From Clostridia bacterium (lineage in GTDB: Bacteria > Bacillota > Clostridia > UBA1381): DNA of 64,000 bases. Where the stretch lies: positions 1 to 64,000 of the forward strand of contig JAFQJD010000030.1 of the NCBI GenBank assembly GCA_017415105.1, written 5' to 3'. Below, piece by piece: positions 53,390 through 61,728 of this stretch. A program made the position numbers and the translations under genes. Below the pieces are notes generated by a model. It saw only the letters and a list, made by a program, of their open reading frames with translations, searched no databases and was not told where the DNA came from. Position 1 is the first letter of the stretch. Every line of letters begins with the position of its first letter.

Positions 53390-53407
53390 ACAGTTTTCAC
53401 CTCCGTT

Positions 53408-54217
53408 TTATTTGTCAAGATTTTCGTGTGATTTCTCAACTATCTGTAAAATTTCCTCGTCGGTTATTTTTTCTGTTTCATCGCTTTTTCTTAAATAGGC
53501 AAGGTATTCGATGTTTCCTTCAGGTCCTTTAATGGGCGAGAATGAAAGACCGAGCAGCATAAAGCCGTTTTCTGTTGCAAAATCAAGAACACCGCGAATT
53601 ACATCAAAGTGTATGTTTTTATCCCTTACAACACCCTTTTTGCCTACCTGACCTTTACCTGCTTCAAACTGTGGCTTTATGAGTGCCACAATTTCACCGT
53701 CAGGAGAGAGAAGATTATATGCCGCCGGCAAAACAAGTTTAAGCGAGATAAATGAAACGTCAATCGACGCAAAATCAATCGGTTCACCTATATCTTTGGG
53801 TGTGACGTAGCGGATGTTGGTACGCTCCATATTAACAACGCGTTCATCACTGCGTAGCTTCCAGGCAAACTGTCCATAGCCGACATCAACGGCGTACACC
53901 TTTTTTGCACCGTTCTGAAGCATACAGTCGGTAAAACCACCAGTTGATGCACCAATATCCATTGTTACCTTGCCATCAAGTGTGATGGGGAACTCCTGCA
54001 TTGCCTTTTCAAGCTTGAGCCCGCCACGGCTTACGTATTTAAGCTGTTCGCCGCGAAACTCAACCTCGGTTTCGTTTTCATCAAGCATTGTTCCTGCTTT
54101 GTCGCATTTCTGATTTTTAATATACACCTGACCTGCCATAATAAGTGCCTTTGCACGTTCACGGCTTGAGGTCAGACCTTTTTCGGTAAGATATACATCA
54201 AGTCTGATTTTTGCCAT
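53408..54217 (-). CDS. tlyA: TlyA-type rRNA 2'-O-methyltransferase
   Basis: 269 residues: N-terminal S4 domain (R-L-D-V-Y-L-T-E-K-G-L-T-S-S-R-E-R-A-K) and an FtsJ-like methyltransferase domain (D-I-G-A-S-T-G-G-F-T-D-C-M-L). In Mycobacterium and Bacillus-type organisms it methylates 16S and/or 23S rRNA; older annotations call it hemolysin A. Its start overlaps the end of dxs by 20 nt, the usual dxs-tlyA pairing. Confidence 0.94.
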   Translation of the reverse strand: MAKIRLDVYLTEKGLTSSRERAKALIMAGQVYIKNQKCDKAGTMLDENETEVEFRGEQLKYVSRGGLKLEKAMQEFPITLDGKVTMDIGASTGGFTDCMLQNGAKKVYAVDVGYGQFAWKLRSDERVVNMERTNIRYVTPKDIGEPIDFASIDVSFISLKLVLPAAYNLLSPDGEIVALIKPQFEAGKGQVGKKGVVRDKNIHFDVIRGVLDFATENGFMLLGLSFSPIKGPEGNIEYLAYLRKSDETEKITDEEILQIVEKSHENLDK

Positions 54218-56060
54218 TCTTAAGTTCCTTTATTATATATTCTGACACAGTTACAGTGTCAACTCCGTATTTTTCATCAAGCTCGCCCACAGTTCCGTGA
54301 ACGATAGGCTCGCAGGGGAATGCGAATGCTTTGAATTTGCATACAATCCCTTGAGAGAGCAGTATTTCTGCGATATGCTCGCCCATACCGCCTGATTTGA
54401 TATTATCCTCAAGTGTGATTACAAATTTTGTCTTTTGTGCAGTTTCAGTAACTGCCTTTTCGTTTACAGGGAACACTGTCGGAAGTTCGATTATTTCAGC
54501 TGTAAAGTTCTCTTTTGCAAGGGTTTCTGAAATCTCCTCTGCACGTTTTAACATACGTCCGGATGCTATTATTGAAACATCACTGCTGGCATTTCTTACG
54601 TATGCCTTGCCGTATTCAAAATCTGAAGTATCAAATGAGCTTTCGGTATTGCCTCTCGGATAACGTATTGCAATCGGTCCGTTATGCACGTTTATTGCAT
54701 AGCGGAGCATACTGTCAAGCTGTGCGAAAGATGACGCAGAAAGTACGGTCATATTCGGCATAGTTGAAAGATAAGACAAATCATAAACACCCTGATGTGT
54801 TTCACCGTCAGCACCGACAATTCCGGCACGGTCAATGGGGAACACAACATGAAGATTCTGCAGACATACATCGTGCAGTGCCTGGTCATACGCACGCTGC
54901 AAAAATGTTGAATACAACGGTATTACCGGTATAAAACCTGATGCTGCCATACCTGCGGCAAAAGTAACGCCGTGCTGTTCAGCGATTCCAACATCGAAAA
55001 ATCTGTCTCTATAGAGCTTTGAAAACTCAACAAGCCCTGTCCCGTCAGGCATTGCACAAGTGATTGCGACTACTTTGTCATTATCCCTTGCAATATCAAT
55101 CAGAGTTTTGCCGAACTGCGAGCTGTACGAATTCTTAAGAGGTGGAAGCTTGCCGTCAGAGGCATTAAATACACCGACACCGTGGAAGGTTGACGGGTCC
55201 TTTTCCGCCGGAGTATAGCCTTTGCCTTTCTGGGTACATACGTGCAGAAGAACCGGCTTTGCTTCTGTTTTTGCATACTCAAGACAGTCAATGAGTGATT
55301 TTAAATCGTGACCGTCCACCGGACCTATATATTTAAAGCCTAAATCCTCAAAAACTGTTGTTGCAATTACATATCTTCGTATAACTGATTTAACTTTCTC
55401 AATACATATCCGTATCGGTTTACCAATGAGCGGAATTTTGTTAAGAAATCCTGAAACCTTACGCTTTGAATTGAAATATACACGGTTAATGCGTATTTTA
55501 CGCAGGTGTTTTGATACGGCACCGACATTTTTTGAAATAGACATTGCATTGTCGTTTAATATTAAAGTCAGCGGAGTTTTTGTATGTCCGGCATCGTTCA
55601 TAGCCTCGTAAATTTCGCCACCTGTCAGGGCACCGTCGCCAAAAAGAGCAATAATATTGTTCTTTTTGCCTGCTAAATCACGTGCTCTTGCCATACCGAG
55701 TGCGGCAGAAACGGAGGTGGAGGAGTGGCCTGTATCAAATGCGTCAAACTCACTCTCTGAACGTTTCGGGAAACCCGATATACCGCCGAACTGACGGAGT
55801 GTATCCATCTTATCGGCTCTGCCGGAAAGAATCTTGTGTACGTATGACTGATGTCCCACGTCAAAAACGAGCTTGTCCTGTGGTAAATCAAAAACCTTAT
55901 GGATTGCAACTGTAAGCTCGACAACGCCGAGGTTGGGTGCAAGATGTCCGCCGGTTTTGCTGACATTTTCTATAAGAAAATCCCTGATTTCTCTGCACAG
56001 TATATTAAGCTCATCAATATTCATATTTTTGAGTTTATCTGTGGTTAATCCTTTTATCAT
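54198..56060 (-). CDS. dxs: 1-deoxy-D-xylulose-5-phosphate synthase
   Basis: Thiamine-diphosphate enzyme of 620 residues that joins pyruvate and glyceraldehyde 3-phosphate, the first step of isoprenoid synthesis by the DXP route. The TPP motif is G-D-G-A-L-T-G-G-E-I-Y-E-A-M-N-D-A-G; the N-terminus has S-K-T-G-G-H-L-A-P-N-L-G and the transketolase middle D-V-G-I-A-E-Q-H. First gene of the operon, with a promoter at 56098-56126. Confidence 0.97.
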   Translation of the reverse strand: MIKGLTTDKLKNMNIDELNILCREIRDFLIENVSKTGGHLAPNLGVVELTVAIHKVFDLPQDKLVFDVGHQSYVHKILSGRADKMDTLRQFGGISGFPKRSESEFDAFDTGHSSTSVSAALGMARARDLAGKKNNIIALFGDGALTGGEIYEAMNDAGHTKTPLTLILNDNAMSISKNVGAVSKHLRKIRINRVYFNSKRKVSGFLNKIPLIGKPIRICIEKVKSVIRRYVIATTVFEDLGFKYIGPVDGHDLKSLIDCLEYAKTEAKPVLLHVCTQKGKGYTPAEKDPSTFHGVGVFNASDGKLPPLKNSYSSQFGKTLIDIARDNDKVVAITCAMPDGTGLVEFSKLYRDRFFDVGIAEQHGVTFAAGMAASGFIPVIPLYSTFLQRAYDQALHDVCLQNLHVVFPIDRAGIVGADGETHQGVYDLSYLSTMPNMTVLSASSFAQLDSMLRYAINVHNGPIAIRYPRGNTESSFDTSDFEYGKAYVRNASSDVSIIASGRMLKRAEEISETLAKENFTAEIIELPTVFPVNEKAVTETAQKTKFVITLEDNIKSGGMGEHIAEILLSQGIVCKFKAFAFPCEPIVHGTVGELDEKYGVDTVTVSEYIIKELKNGKNQT

Positions 56061-56097
56061 ACTCTAAGCACACTTTCCGCCATTTTAATATGAAAAC

Positions 56098-56126
56098 ATT
56101 ATATCATATATGCATTAAAAAGTCAA
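56098..56126 (-). promoter_or_regulatory. Promoter of the dxs operon
   Basis: Minus strand TTGACT (56126-56121), 17 nt, TATAAT (56103-56098). Confidence 0.8.
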
Positions 56127-56156
56127 TGAAAGCTAAAAATATTTAACATATTGGTA

Positions 56157-56185
56157 TTGATATTTTAATAAAATTGCGGTATAAT
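56157..56185 (+). promoter_or_regulatory. Promoter of the M18 aminopeptidase gene
   Basis: TTGATA (56157-56162), 17 nt, TATAAT (56180-56185), divergent from the dxs promoter. Confidence 0.75.
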
Positions 56186-56219
56186 AATTTTGGGAAATTT
56201 TATTAGGAGTGAAATCACT

Positions 56220-57623
56220 ATGACAGATAAAGAATTATATGAAAGTCTGAGCTATGGACGCAAGAATGTGTATCTTGAAATTTCAGATGCCGAAAAGGCA
56301 GAAATGAAAGATTTGTGTGATAGCTACAGAGCTTTTCTTGACAAGGGTAAAACCGAAAGAGAATGTATAAAAGAAGCGATTGCAATGGCAAAGGCTGCAG
56401 GCTACGTTGATCTTGATACAGTCGACAGCTTAAAGCCGGGAGATAAGGTATATAAGCTTAACCGTAAAAAGAACATAATAATGGCGGTTATAGGTACAGA
56501 GGATATCAGAAACGGAATAAATATTGCAGGTGCACATATTGACTCACCCCGTCTTGACCTCAAGCAGAATCCGCTTTATGAAAGTATGGATATGGCACTG
56601 TTAAAGACACATTATTACGGTGGCATCAAGAAGTACCAGTGGCCGACAGTTCCGCTTGCAATCCACGGTGTTATATATGACAAGGACGGAAAACAGCAGG
56701 AAATCGTAATAGGTGAGGACGAGAACGATCCGGTATTTGTTATAACTGATTTGCTTCCGCATCTTGCACAGGATCAGATGTTAAAGAAAATGACAGAGGG
56801 AATAGAGGGCGAGAGCCTCAATGTCCTTATAGGCGGAGCACCGATTAAGGCAGAGGATGTAAAGGAAAAGGTTAAGTTCTCGATCCTTAAAATGCTTAAT
56901 GCACGTTACGGTATTACTGAGAACAGCTTCATATCTGCTGAAATTGAGATTGTGCCGGCACAGAAGGCGAAGAATGTCGGACTTGACGAAAGCTTTATCG
57001 GAGCATACGGTCATGATGACAGAGTATGTGCATATACAACCTTGCGTGGCATAGTAGATGCCGAGGCACCCAAACGCACTGCAATGGCAATCCTTGTCGA
57101 TAAAGAAGAAATCGGCTCAATGGGCAACACCGGTGCAAAAAGTGCGTTTATGATGATGACAATAACAGAGCTTATTGAAAAGGCAAACGGTACGTGTTCA
57201 CTCACCGACCTTAATAAGACAATAACAGAATCTGCATGTATGTCATCAGACGTATCAGCAGCAGCTGATCCGAACTATCCGTCAGTGCTTGAGGCGAATA
57301 ATGCCACATATGCCGGATACGGTGTAGGAATAATGAAATATACAGGTGCACGTGGAAAGAGTGGCACATCTGATGCAAATTCAGAGTTTGTATATGAAAT
57401 TGGCAAGCTGATGGATGCTGACGGTGTTATCTGGCAGACGGGCGAACTTGGCAAGGTAGACCAGGGCGGCGGCGGAACAATAGCACAGTATGTTGCAGAC
57501 CTTAATATGGATGTAATTGATTGTGGTGTTCCGGTGCTTTCAATGCACTCACCGTTTGAGGTTGTGGCGAAGAGTGATGTATATATGGCGTACAGGGCAT
57601 ACAAAGCATTCTATAAAAGATAA
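56220..57623 (+). CDS. M18-family aminopeptidase
   Basis: Cytoplasmic zinc aminopeptidase of 467 residues (ApeA/ApeB-like) that removes N-terminal, often acidic or neutral, residues from peptides. Metal-site blocks: A-H-I-D-S-P-R-L-D near residue 106, G-H-D-D-R-V near 262, D-K-E-E-I-G-S near 292, and M-H-S-P-F-E near the end. I choose the ATG at 56220 because AGGAGTGA lies 8 nt upstream. A dispersed repeat and a terminator follow. Confidence 0.93.
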   Translation: MTDKELYESLSYGRKNVYLEISDAEKAEMKDLCDSYRAFLDKGKTERECIKEAIAMAKAAGYVDLDTVDSLKPGDKVYKLNRKKNIIMAVIGTEDIRNGINIAGAHIDSPRLDLKQNPLYESMDMALLKTHYYGGIKKYQWPTVPLAIHGVIYDKDGKQQEIVIGEDENDPVFVITDLLPHLAQDQMLKKMTEGIEGESLNVLIGGAPIKAEDVKEKVKFSILKMLNARYGITENSFISAEIEIVPAQKAKNVGLDESFIGAYGHDDRVCAYTTLRGIVDAEAPKRTAMAILVDKEEIGSMGNTGAKSAFMMMTITELIEKANGTCSLTDLNKTITESACMSSDVSAAADPNYPSVLEANNATYAGYGVGIMKYTGARGKSGTSDANSEFVYEIGKLMDADGVIWQTGELGKVDQGGGGTIAQYVADLNMDVIDCGVPVLSMHSPFEVVAKSDVYMAYRAYKAFYKR

Positions 57624-57630
57624 AATCCGG

Positions 57631-57722
57631 ATAAATCATCCATCTTGCACTTTTGTGCTCACTCGCGTACCGGCGTACAGCTTGCTCGCCTAAAAGCACA
57701 ATCTGAATAATTTATTCGAATT
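57631..57722. repeat. Dispersed 92-nt hairpin repeat, copy B
   Basis: Ungapped match to 12305-12396 (11 mismatches). Begins 8 nt after the aminopeptidase stop. The inverted repeat is TTGTGCT/AGCACAA here, one pair shorter than in copy A, so the stem arms have drifted together rather than separately in part. Confidence 0.85.
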
Positions 57723-57760
57723 TAATAAGCTTAATTTAAGTAAATGTTTAAATTTTGAGA

Positions 57761-57798
57761 ATTAAAGAGAACGGTTCAACAGACCCGTTCTCTTTAAT
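57761..57798. terminator. Bidirectional terminator at the proB end
   Basis: ATTAAAGAGAACGG pairs with CCGTTCTCTTTAAT over a 10-nt loop. It overlaps the last codons of the minus-strand proB and ends the plus-strand aminopeptidase transcript. Confidence 0.85.
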
Positions 57799-58570
57799 AT
57801 GCCTTAAACAGTGTTCCGACCTTCTTACCCTCAATGAGGTCGTAGAGTGCGTCGATGTTATTGCCGTTTGCAATAATCATACTTATTCCGGCACTGTTTG
57901 CGATTTTTGCTGCTTCTATCTTTGTTACCATACCGCCTGTTCCGACATTTGAGCCGGCACCGCCTGCGGTGTTTTTGACGGTTTCTATATCTTCAACACG
58001 TGATATAAGATGTGCATCGGGATTTTTGCGTGGGTCAGAATCAAACAGCCCGTCAATGTCCGAGAAAAGAACAAGCAAATCCGCCTCAACAACTTTTGCA
58101 ACGATAGCTGATAAGCTGTCATTATCTCCGATTTCAATTTCCTCAACAGAAACGGTGTCGTTTTCGTTTACAATGGGGATAATACCCATTTCAAGCAAAG
58201 TGTTGAAGGTGTCTTTTGTGTGCTGTTTGCGTTTTTCTATATCAATATCAGAACGGGTGAGAAGTATCTGTGCAACGGTGTTATGATACTCAGAGAACAT
58301 TCTGTCATAGAGTGCCATAAGTTCGCACTGACCAACTGCTGCGAGCGACTGTTTCACCTTTGTATCTGTCGGTTTTTTTGAATAACCAAGTTTGCCCATT
58401 GCAACGCCGATAGCACCGGATGAAACGAGTATAACCTCATAACCCGAGTTTCTTAAATCAGAAAGCACGCGTGCAAGGTCGTTTATTCGTCTTATATTTA
58501 TTTTTCCGGTATCGTATGTAAGTGTCGATGTGCCGACCTTTACAACAATACGTTTGTTTTTTCTGTTCAT
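57794..58570 (-). CDS. proB: Glutamate 5-kinase without PUA domain
   Basis: Amino-acid kinase fold of 258 residues that phosphorylates glutamate, first step of proline synthesis. V-V-K-V-G-T-S-T-L begins the ATP site, V-S-S-G-A-I-G-V-A is the substrate block, N-E-N-D-T-V follows and G-G-M-V-T-K-I-E-A-A ends it. The C-terminal PUA domain of E. coli/B. subtilis ProB is absent, as in some Clostridia. proA is not in the window. Its -35 box overlaps the terminator of the upstream noc gene. Confidence 0.94.
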   Translation of the reverse strand: MNRKNKRIVVKVGTSTLTYDTGKINIRRINDLARVLSDLRNSGYEVILVSSGAIGVAMGKLGYSKKPTDTKVKQSLAAVGQCELMALYDRMFSEYHNTVAQILLTRSDIDIEKRKQHTKDTFNTLLEMGIIPIVNENDTVSVEEIEIGDNDSLSAIVAKVVEADLLVLFSDIDGLFDSDPRKNPDAHLISRVEDIETVKNTAGGAGSNVGTGGMVTKIEAAKIANSAGISMIIANGNNIDALYDLIEGKKVGTLFKAY

Positions 58571-58601
58571 TGTATTTACCTCTTAATATATAATTAAAAC
58601 A

Positions 58602-58630
58602 ATTATACACCAAAAAATCCGATTTGTAAA
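58602..58630 (-). promoter_or_regulatory. Promoter of proB
   Basis: Minus strand TTTACA (58630-58625), 17 nt, TATAAT (58607-58602). The boxes lie within and just after the noc terminator hairpin. Confidence 0.7.
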
Positions 58631-58642
58631 GTGGCAAATCGG
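58613..58642 (-). terminator. Terminator of the noc-like gene
   Basis: On the minus strand CCGATTTG, loop ccacttta, CAAATCGG then ATTTTTT. Confidence 0.88.
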
Positions 58643-58656
58643 ATAAAAGGGAGGGG

Positions 58657-59445
58657 TTATACAGTTGTATTTTTCACTACTATAACAAACTCATCGCCCC
58701 AGTCGTGGGATTTTTCGTTATAGTGTGCGTCAATACCGCTGTTACGGATTAAGGAAACTGCGTTTGATATGGTGTTACGCAGAAGACCTATATCTTTTAT
58801 TTTGTTTATCTGAACAGATGGCTCTGTTTCGGTTTTTGAAAGGTCGTTGATGTATTGTGTTGTTTCTGCCTCTGTAAGCGAATTTTCGCAAATCTGACGT
58901 GTCGCCTCAATCTGACGTGACTTGTCCTTGATTTTTAAAAGTGACTTTGCCTGACGTTCTGTGAGTTTGAAACTGCGTATGTATTTGCGTACAATCGGAT
59001 CCAGATTCATAAGACTTATCCGCTCATTTATTTCGTATGCCTTATTACCGAGCTTCCGTGATAAATCGCGGCTTGAAATACCTTTTTTCTTGATAAGCTC
59101 CTTATAGCTTTCTGCAACCTCAAGAAACGATAAATCCTCACGTTGCAGGTTTTCAAGGAGAGAAAGCACCGCACAGTCTGAACCGTCCGTATCAAGTATG
59201 ATACACGGGATATCCTTGAGCCCTGCACTGTATGCGGCTCGGAATCGTCGTTCTCCGGAAATGAGCTCGTATTCGTTATCACCGCACTGACGTACCGATA
59301 TGGGGTTTAATACGCCGTAGCGTTCTACGGAACGTATAAGTGCATCCATTGAATCCGGATTAAAGTACTTTCTTGGCTGACACGGATTAGGACGTATGAG
59401 CTTGAGCGGAATGTTTTTAATTTTGTTGTATGTAGTATCTGACAT
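58657..59445 (-). CDS. ParB/Noc-family DNA-binding protein
   Basis: 262 residues. The ParB N-terminal domain has I-R-P-N-P-C-Q-P-R and E-L-I-S-G-E-R-R-F-R-A-A (CTP-binding box), followed by the central helix-turn-helix (S-S-R-D-L-S-R-K-L-G). The gene is next to rsmG, the classical oriC-side location of Noc (nucleoid occlusion) and ParB genes. No parA/soj is adjacent, which favours Noc; I cannot separate the two by sequence alone. An in-frame extension back to 59658 exists but crosses a structured leader; the ATG at 59445 has GGGTGAT behind it. Confidence 0.88.
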   Translation of the reverse strand: MSDTTYNKIKNIPLKLIRPNPCQPRKYFNPDSMDALIRSVERYGVLNPISVRQCGDNEYELISGERRFRAAYSAGLKDIPCIILDTDGSDCAVLSLLENLQREDLSFLEVAESYKELIKKKGISSRDLSRKLGNKAYEINERISLMNLDPIVRKYIRSFKLTERQAKSLLKIKDKSRQIEATRQICENSLTEAETTQYINDLSKTETEPSVQINKIKDIGLLRNTISNAVSLIRNSGIDAHYNEKSHDWGDEFVIVVKNTTV

Positions 59446-59481
59446 TTTTATCACCCGTTTTCTTAATATTATAACAGGAAA

Positions 59482-59606
59482 CAGCGAACGGTATTTAGTA
59501 GAAGAATGTAAGCTGATACCGTTCGCTGCACCTCGGTGGTGGAAGGTGTAAGACAATTTGGGGGTGACGGGGTGTCCCGTCTGTATCTGTTTGGTTTCTG
59601 TCTTAC
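59482..59606 (-). ncRNA. Structured 5' leader of the noc-like gene
   Basis: On the minus strand three helices follow each other just after a promoter. P1: GTAAGACA (59606-59599) with TGTCTTAC (59555-59548), enclosing GACGGG/CCCGTC (59581-59576 and 59571-59566). P2: a 5-bp CACCT/AGGTG stem (59548-59529). P3: a perfect 13-bp stem, CAGCGAACGGTAT at one end and its complement at the other (59528-59516 with 59494-59482). The 5' strand of P1 coincides with the expected transcription start. No known riboswitch class was recognised; it may be a regulatory leader or a small RNA. Confidence 0.6.
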
Positions 59607-59613
59607 AAGTACA

Positions 59614-59641
59614 ATTATAGCATAAAAAATTCCACTGTAAA
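59614..59641 (-). promoter_or_regulatory. Promoter of the noc leader
   Basis: Minus strand TTTACA (59641-59636), 16 nt, TATAAT (59619-59614). Predicted start near 59607. Confidence 0.75.
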
Positions 59642-59643
59642 GC

Positions 59644-59675
59644 AAAAGCGTGCGACATAAATCGGCACGCTTTTT
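59644..59675 (-). terminator. Terminator of the rsmG operon
   Basis: On the minus strand AAAGCGTGC pairs with GCACGCTTT around an 11-nt loop just after the rsmG stop, then TTGCTTT. Confidence 0.82.
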
Positions 59676-59678
59676 ACG

Positions 59679-60407
59679 TTATTTTCTTTTATAAGCTTTT
59701 TCGACGGCAATCTCTGTTGCTTTCTTTCCTTTTCGGGGGAACATTGTCGGGGTGTGTCGGACTTTTTTAACGATAATTATCTTGTGAGAAAGCTCTGTAA
59801 ACGGAATTTCTGCTGTAAATATGCCCTCAACCTCACCTCCGAGCACTTCAATTGCCGGCAGTGCATCTGTAAGCTCCTCCTCTGCAAGAGGACCTTTGAG
59901 AGCAAGGAAATAACCGCCTTTTCTGACAAGTGGCAGACACCACTCCGAGAGAGTACGCATATTTGCTACTGCACGTGAGACGGCAGTGTCGTACATTTCA
60001 CGGTGGTTTTTATCAAGTCCGGCATCCTCTGCACGTGAGTGCATAAATTCTATTCCGTCTTTAATTCCCATCTCATCAGCCGCATCACGCAAAAATGTGA
60101 TACGTTTATTGAGCGAGTCTAAAAGAGTGAGATTGATTTTCGGTCTTGCACATTTAAGCACAAGCCCCGGAAATCCTGCACCTGTTCCGACATCTATAAT
60201 GCTTTTGCCGACACGCTCTGTCAGAAGCGGTGTAAGGCTGTCAAGGAAATGCTTTGTAACAACCTCGTGTGGCTCTGTTATACGTGTGAGATTAACGGAC
60301 TTATTTCTCTCAATCATTATGTTATAATATTTTATAAGCGCATCTGCGATTTGCGGAGTCATATCAACACCAAGCTTATCACAACCGTTTAAAATAAGTT
60401 CTTTCAT
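59679..60407 (-). CDS. rsmG: 16S rRNA (guanine-527-N7)-methyltransferase
   Basis: SAM-dependent methyltransferase of 242 residues (GidB). The SAM loop is I-D-V-G-T-G-A-G-F-P-G-L, followed by L-L-D-S-L-N-K-R and S-R-A-V-A-N-M. The N-terminal helix pair and Y-N-I-M-I-E-R-N-K-S-V-N-L-T-R-I are standard. It starts 3 nt after the tatD-family stop; the C-terminus is Lys-rich. Confidence 0.96.
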   Translation of the reverse strand: MKELILNGCDKLGVDMTPQIADALIKYYNIMIERNKSVNLTRITEPHEVVTKHFLDSLTPLLTERVGKSIIDVGTGAGFPGLVLKCARPKINLTLLDSLNKRITFLRDAADEMGIKDGIEFMHSRAEDAGLDKNHREMYDTAVSRAVANMRTLSEWCLPLVRKGGYFLALKGPLAEEELTDALPAIEVLGGEVEGIFTAEIPFTELSHKIIIVKKVRHTPTMFPRKGKKATEIAVEKAYKRK

Positions 60408-60410
60408 CTT

Positions 60411-61181
60411 TTACTCCGTTATATTAAAAAGTCTTTTTCCGTTTTCTGCAGTAATTCTTTCAATTTCATCAGGCGTTATGCCGTGAAGTTCTGATAGCAT
60501 ATTTATTACCTCCGGCAGATATAATGATGAATTACGCTTGCCGCGGTATGGGGTAGGGGCAAGGTACGGTGAATCCGTTTCAATGAGCAATCTGTCAAGA
60601 GGCACTGCCTTTGCGGCTTCACGGGGTTTATTGGCATTTTTGAATGTAACTGTACCGCCAAACGCGATATACATTCCCATATCTGTTATTTCACGCACCA
60701 TTTCCGCACTTCCGGAATAACAGTGAAATACCCCGCCACATTCGTACACATTGTGTTCCTTTAAAATTGCAAGAGTATCGGCGTGTGCTTCGCGGTCGTG
60801 GATAATTACCGGCATATTTAGCTCACGTGCGAGGTCGATTTGCTCACCAAGTATACGTTTTTGTTCAGACTTCGTTTCGGTAGTCCAGTGATAGTCAAGC
60901 CCGATTTCGCCAATTGCCTTAACTTTATGATGTTTTGTGTATTCTCTGATGTTATCAAGGTACCCGTCGTCAGCAGTAAGAACTGCTTCGGGATGAATAC
61001 CCACCGCTGCATAAATGTACGGATATTTTTCGGCTAATGCAAGAATATCGGGCATCTCATCAAGTGATGAGCAGGCGTTCATAATAAGTCCGATATTGTT
61101 TTCAGGCATACTCTCTAAAAGCTCGTCACGGTCAGAATCAAACTGCTCGTCCGTATAATGTGCGTGTGTATCAAAAATCAT
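60411..61181 (-). CDS. TatD-family DNase/hydrolase
   Basis: Metal-dependent TIM-barrel hydrolase of 256 residues. D-T-H-A-H-Y-T-D at the N-terminus is the first metal pair, then G-I-H-P-E-A, G-E-I-G-L-D-Y-H and I-H-D-R-E-A-H-A-D, and E-T-D-S-P-Y-L-A-P near the end. These enzymes act as 3'-5' DNases or related hydrolases. Its start overlaps the cyclo-ligase gene by 11 nt. Confidence 0.95.
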   Translation of the reverse strand: MIFDTHAHYTDEQFDSDRDELLESMPENNIGLIMNACSSLDEMPDILALAEKYPYIYAAVGIHPEAVLTADDGYLDNIREYTKHHKVKAIGEIGLDYHWTTETKSEQKRILGEQIDLARELNMPVIIHDREAHADTLAILKEHNVYECGGVFHCYSGSAEMVREITDMGMYIAFGGTVTFKNANKPREAAKAVPLDRLLIETDSPYLAPTPYRGKRNSSLYLPEVINMLSELHGITPDEIERITAENGKRLFNITE

Positions 61182-61728
61182 TATATATCCTCTTTTCGGT
61201 AATTATCATATCCATTTTTATGTCGTGTTCTGACACAGGAATAGTATAGCATATCTGAAAATCGTATCCGATACCAATTTTTACTCCTTTAAACTTCTCA
61301 AGGAATCTGTCGTAATAACCCTTACCAAAACCAAGCCGTTCACCGGTTTTACTAAAAGCAATTCCCGGAATGAGTGCCACATCTATAGTGTCGGTGGGGA
61401 CAGATATAGTTTCTTTCGGTTCATATATTCCGTATGCACCTTTTTCTAAGCTATCAAGCGATTTAATGCGTGATGGCGTGATTGTGAAAGTGTCTGTGTC
61501 ACTGACAGGGACGCATATTTCTTTTTTTGCGTTTATTAGTTTTTCGATGAGCTTAAAAGTATCAGGTTCTTTAAATGCAGATAGATAAACCATTATATGC
61601 GTTGCATTTTCTATGCAGGGTAAGTTCAAAAGAGCATCTGAAATAGCATAAGAGGCATCCTTTATAAATTCAGGCGAAAGGGAACGGCGTTCTGCTTTTT
61701 TTGCCTCGCGTAATTCGTTTTTATTCAT
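61171..61728 (-). CDS. 5-formyltetrahydrofolate cyclo-ligase
   Basis: 185-residue enzyme (YgfA/Fau family) that converts 5-formyl-THF to methenyl-THF using ATP. The signature is G-E-R-L-G-F-G-K-G-Y-Y-D-R-F-L near residue 128. N-terminal K-A-E-R-R-S-L-S-P-E is the phosphate loop. It ties in with the folate genes and fhs elsewhere in the window. Overlaps the DJ-1 gene by 8 nt. Confidence 0.94.
   Translation of the reverse strand: MNKNELREAKKAERRSLSPEFIKDASYAISDALLNLPCIENATHIMVYLSAFKEPDTFKLIEKLINAKKEICVPVSDTDTFTITPSRIKSLDSLEKGAYGIYEPKETISVPTDTIDVALIPGIAFSKTGERLGFGKGYYDRFLEKFKGVKIGIGYDFQICYTIPVSEHDIKMDMIITEKRIYNDF

Noticed and set aside
59446-59658. N-terminal 71-codon extension of the noc-like protein
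   Set aside because: The extension lies in a stretch with a promoter and three helices, its residue composition is unlike ParB/Noc, and the ATG at 59445 has a proper ribosome site.
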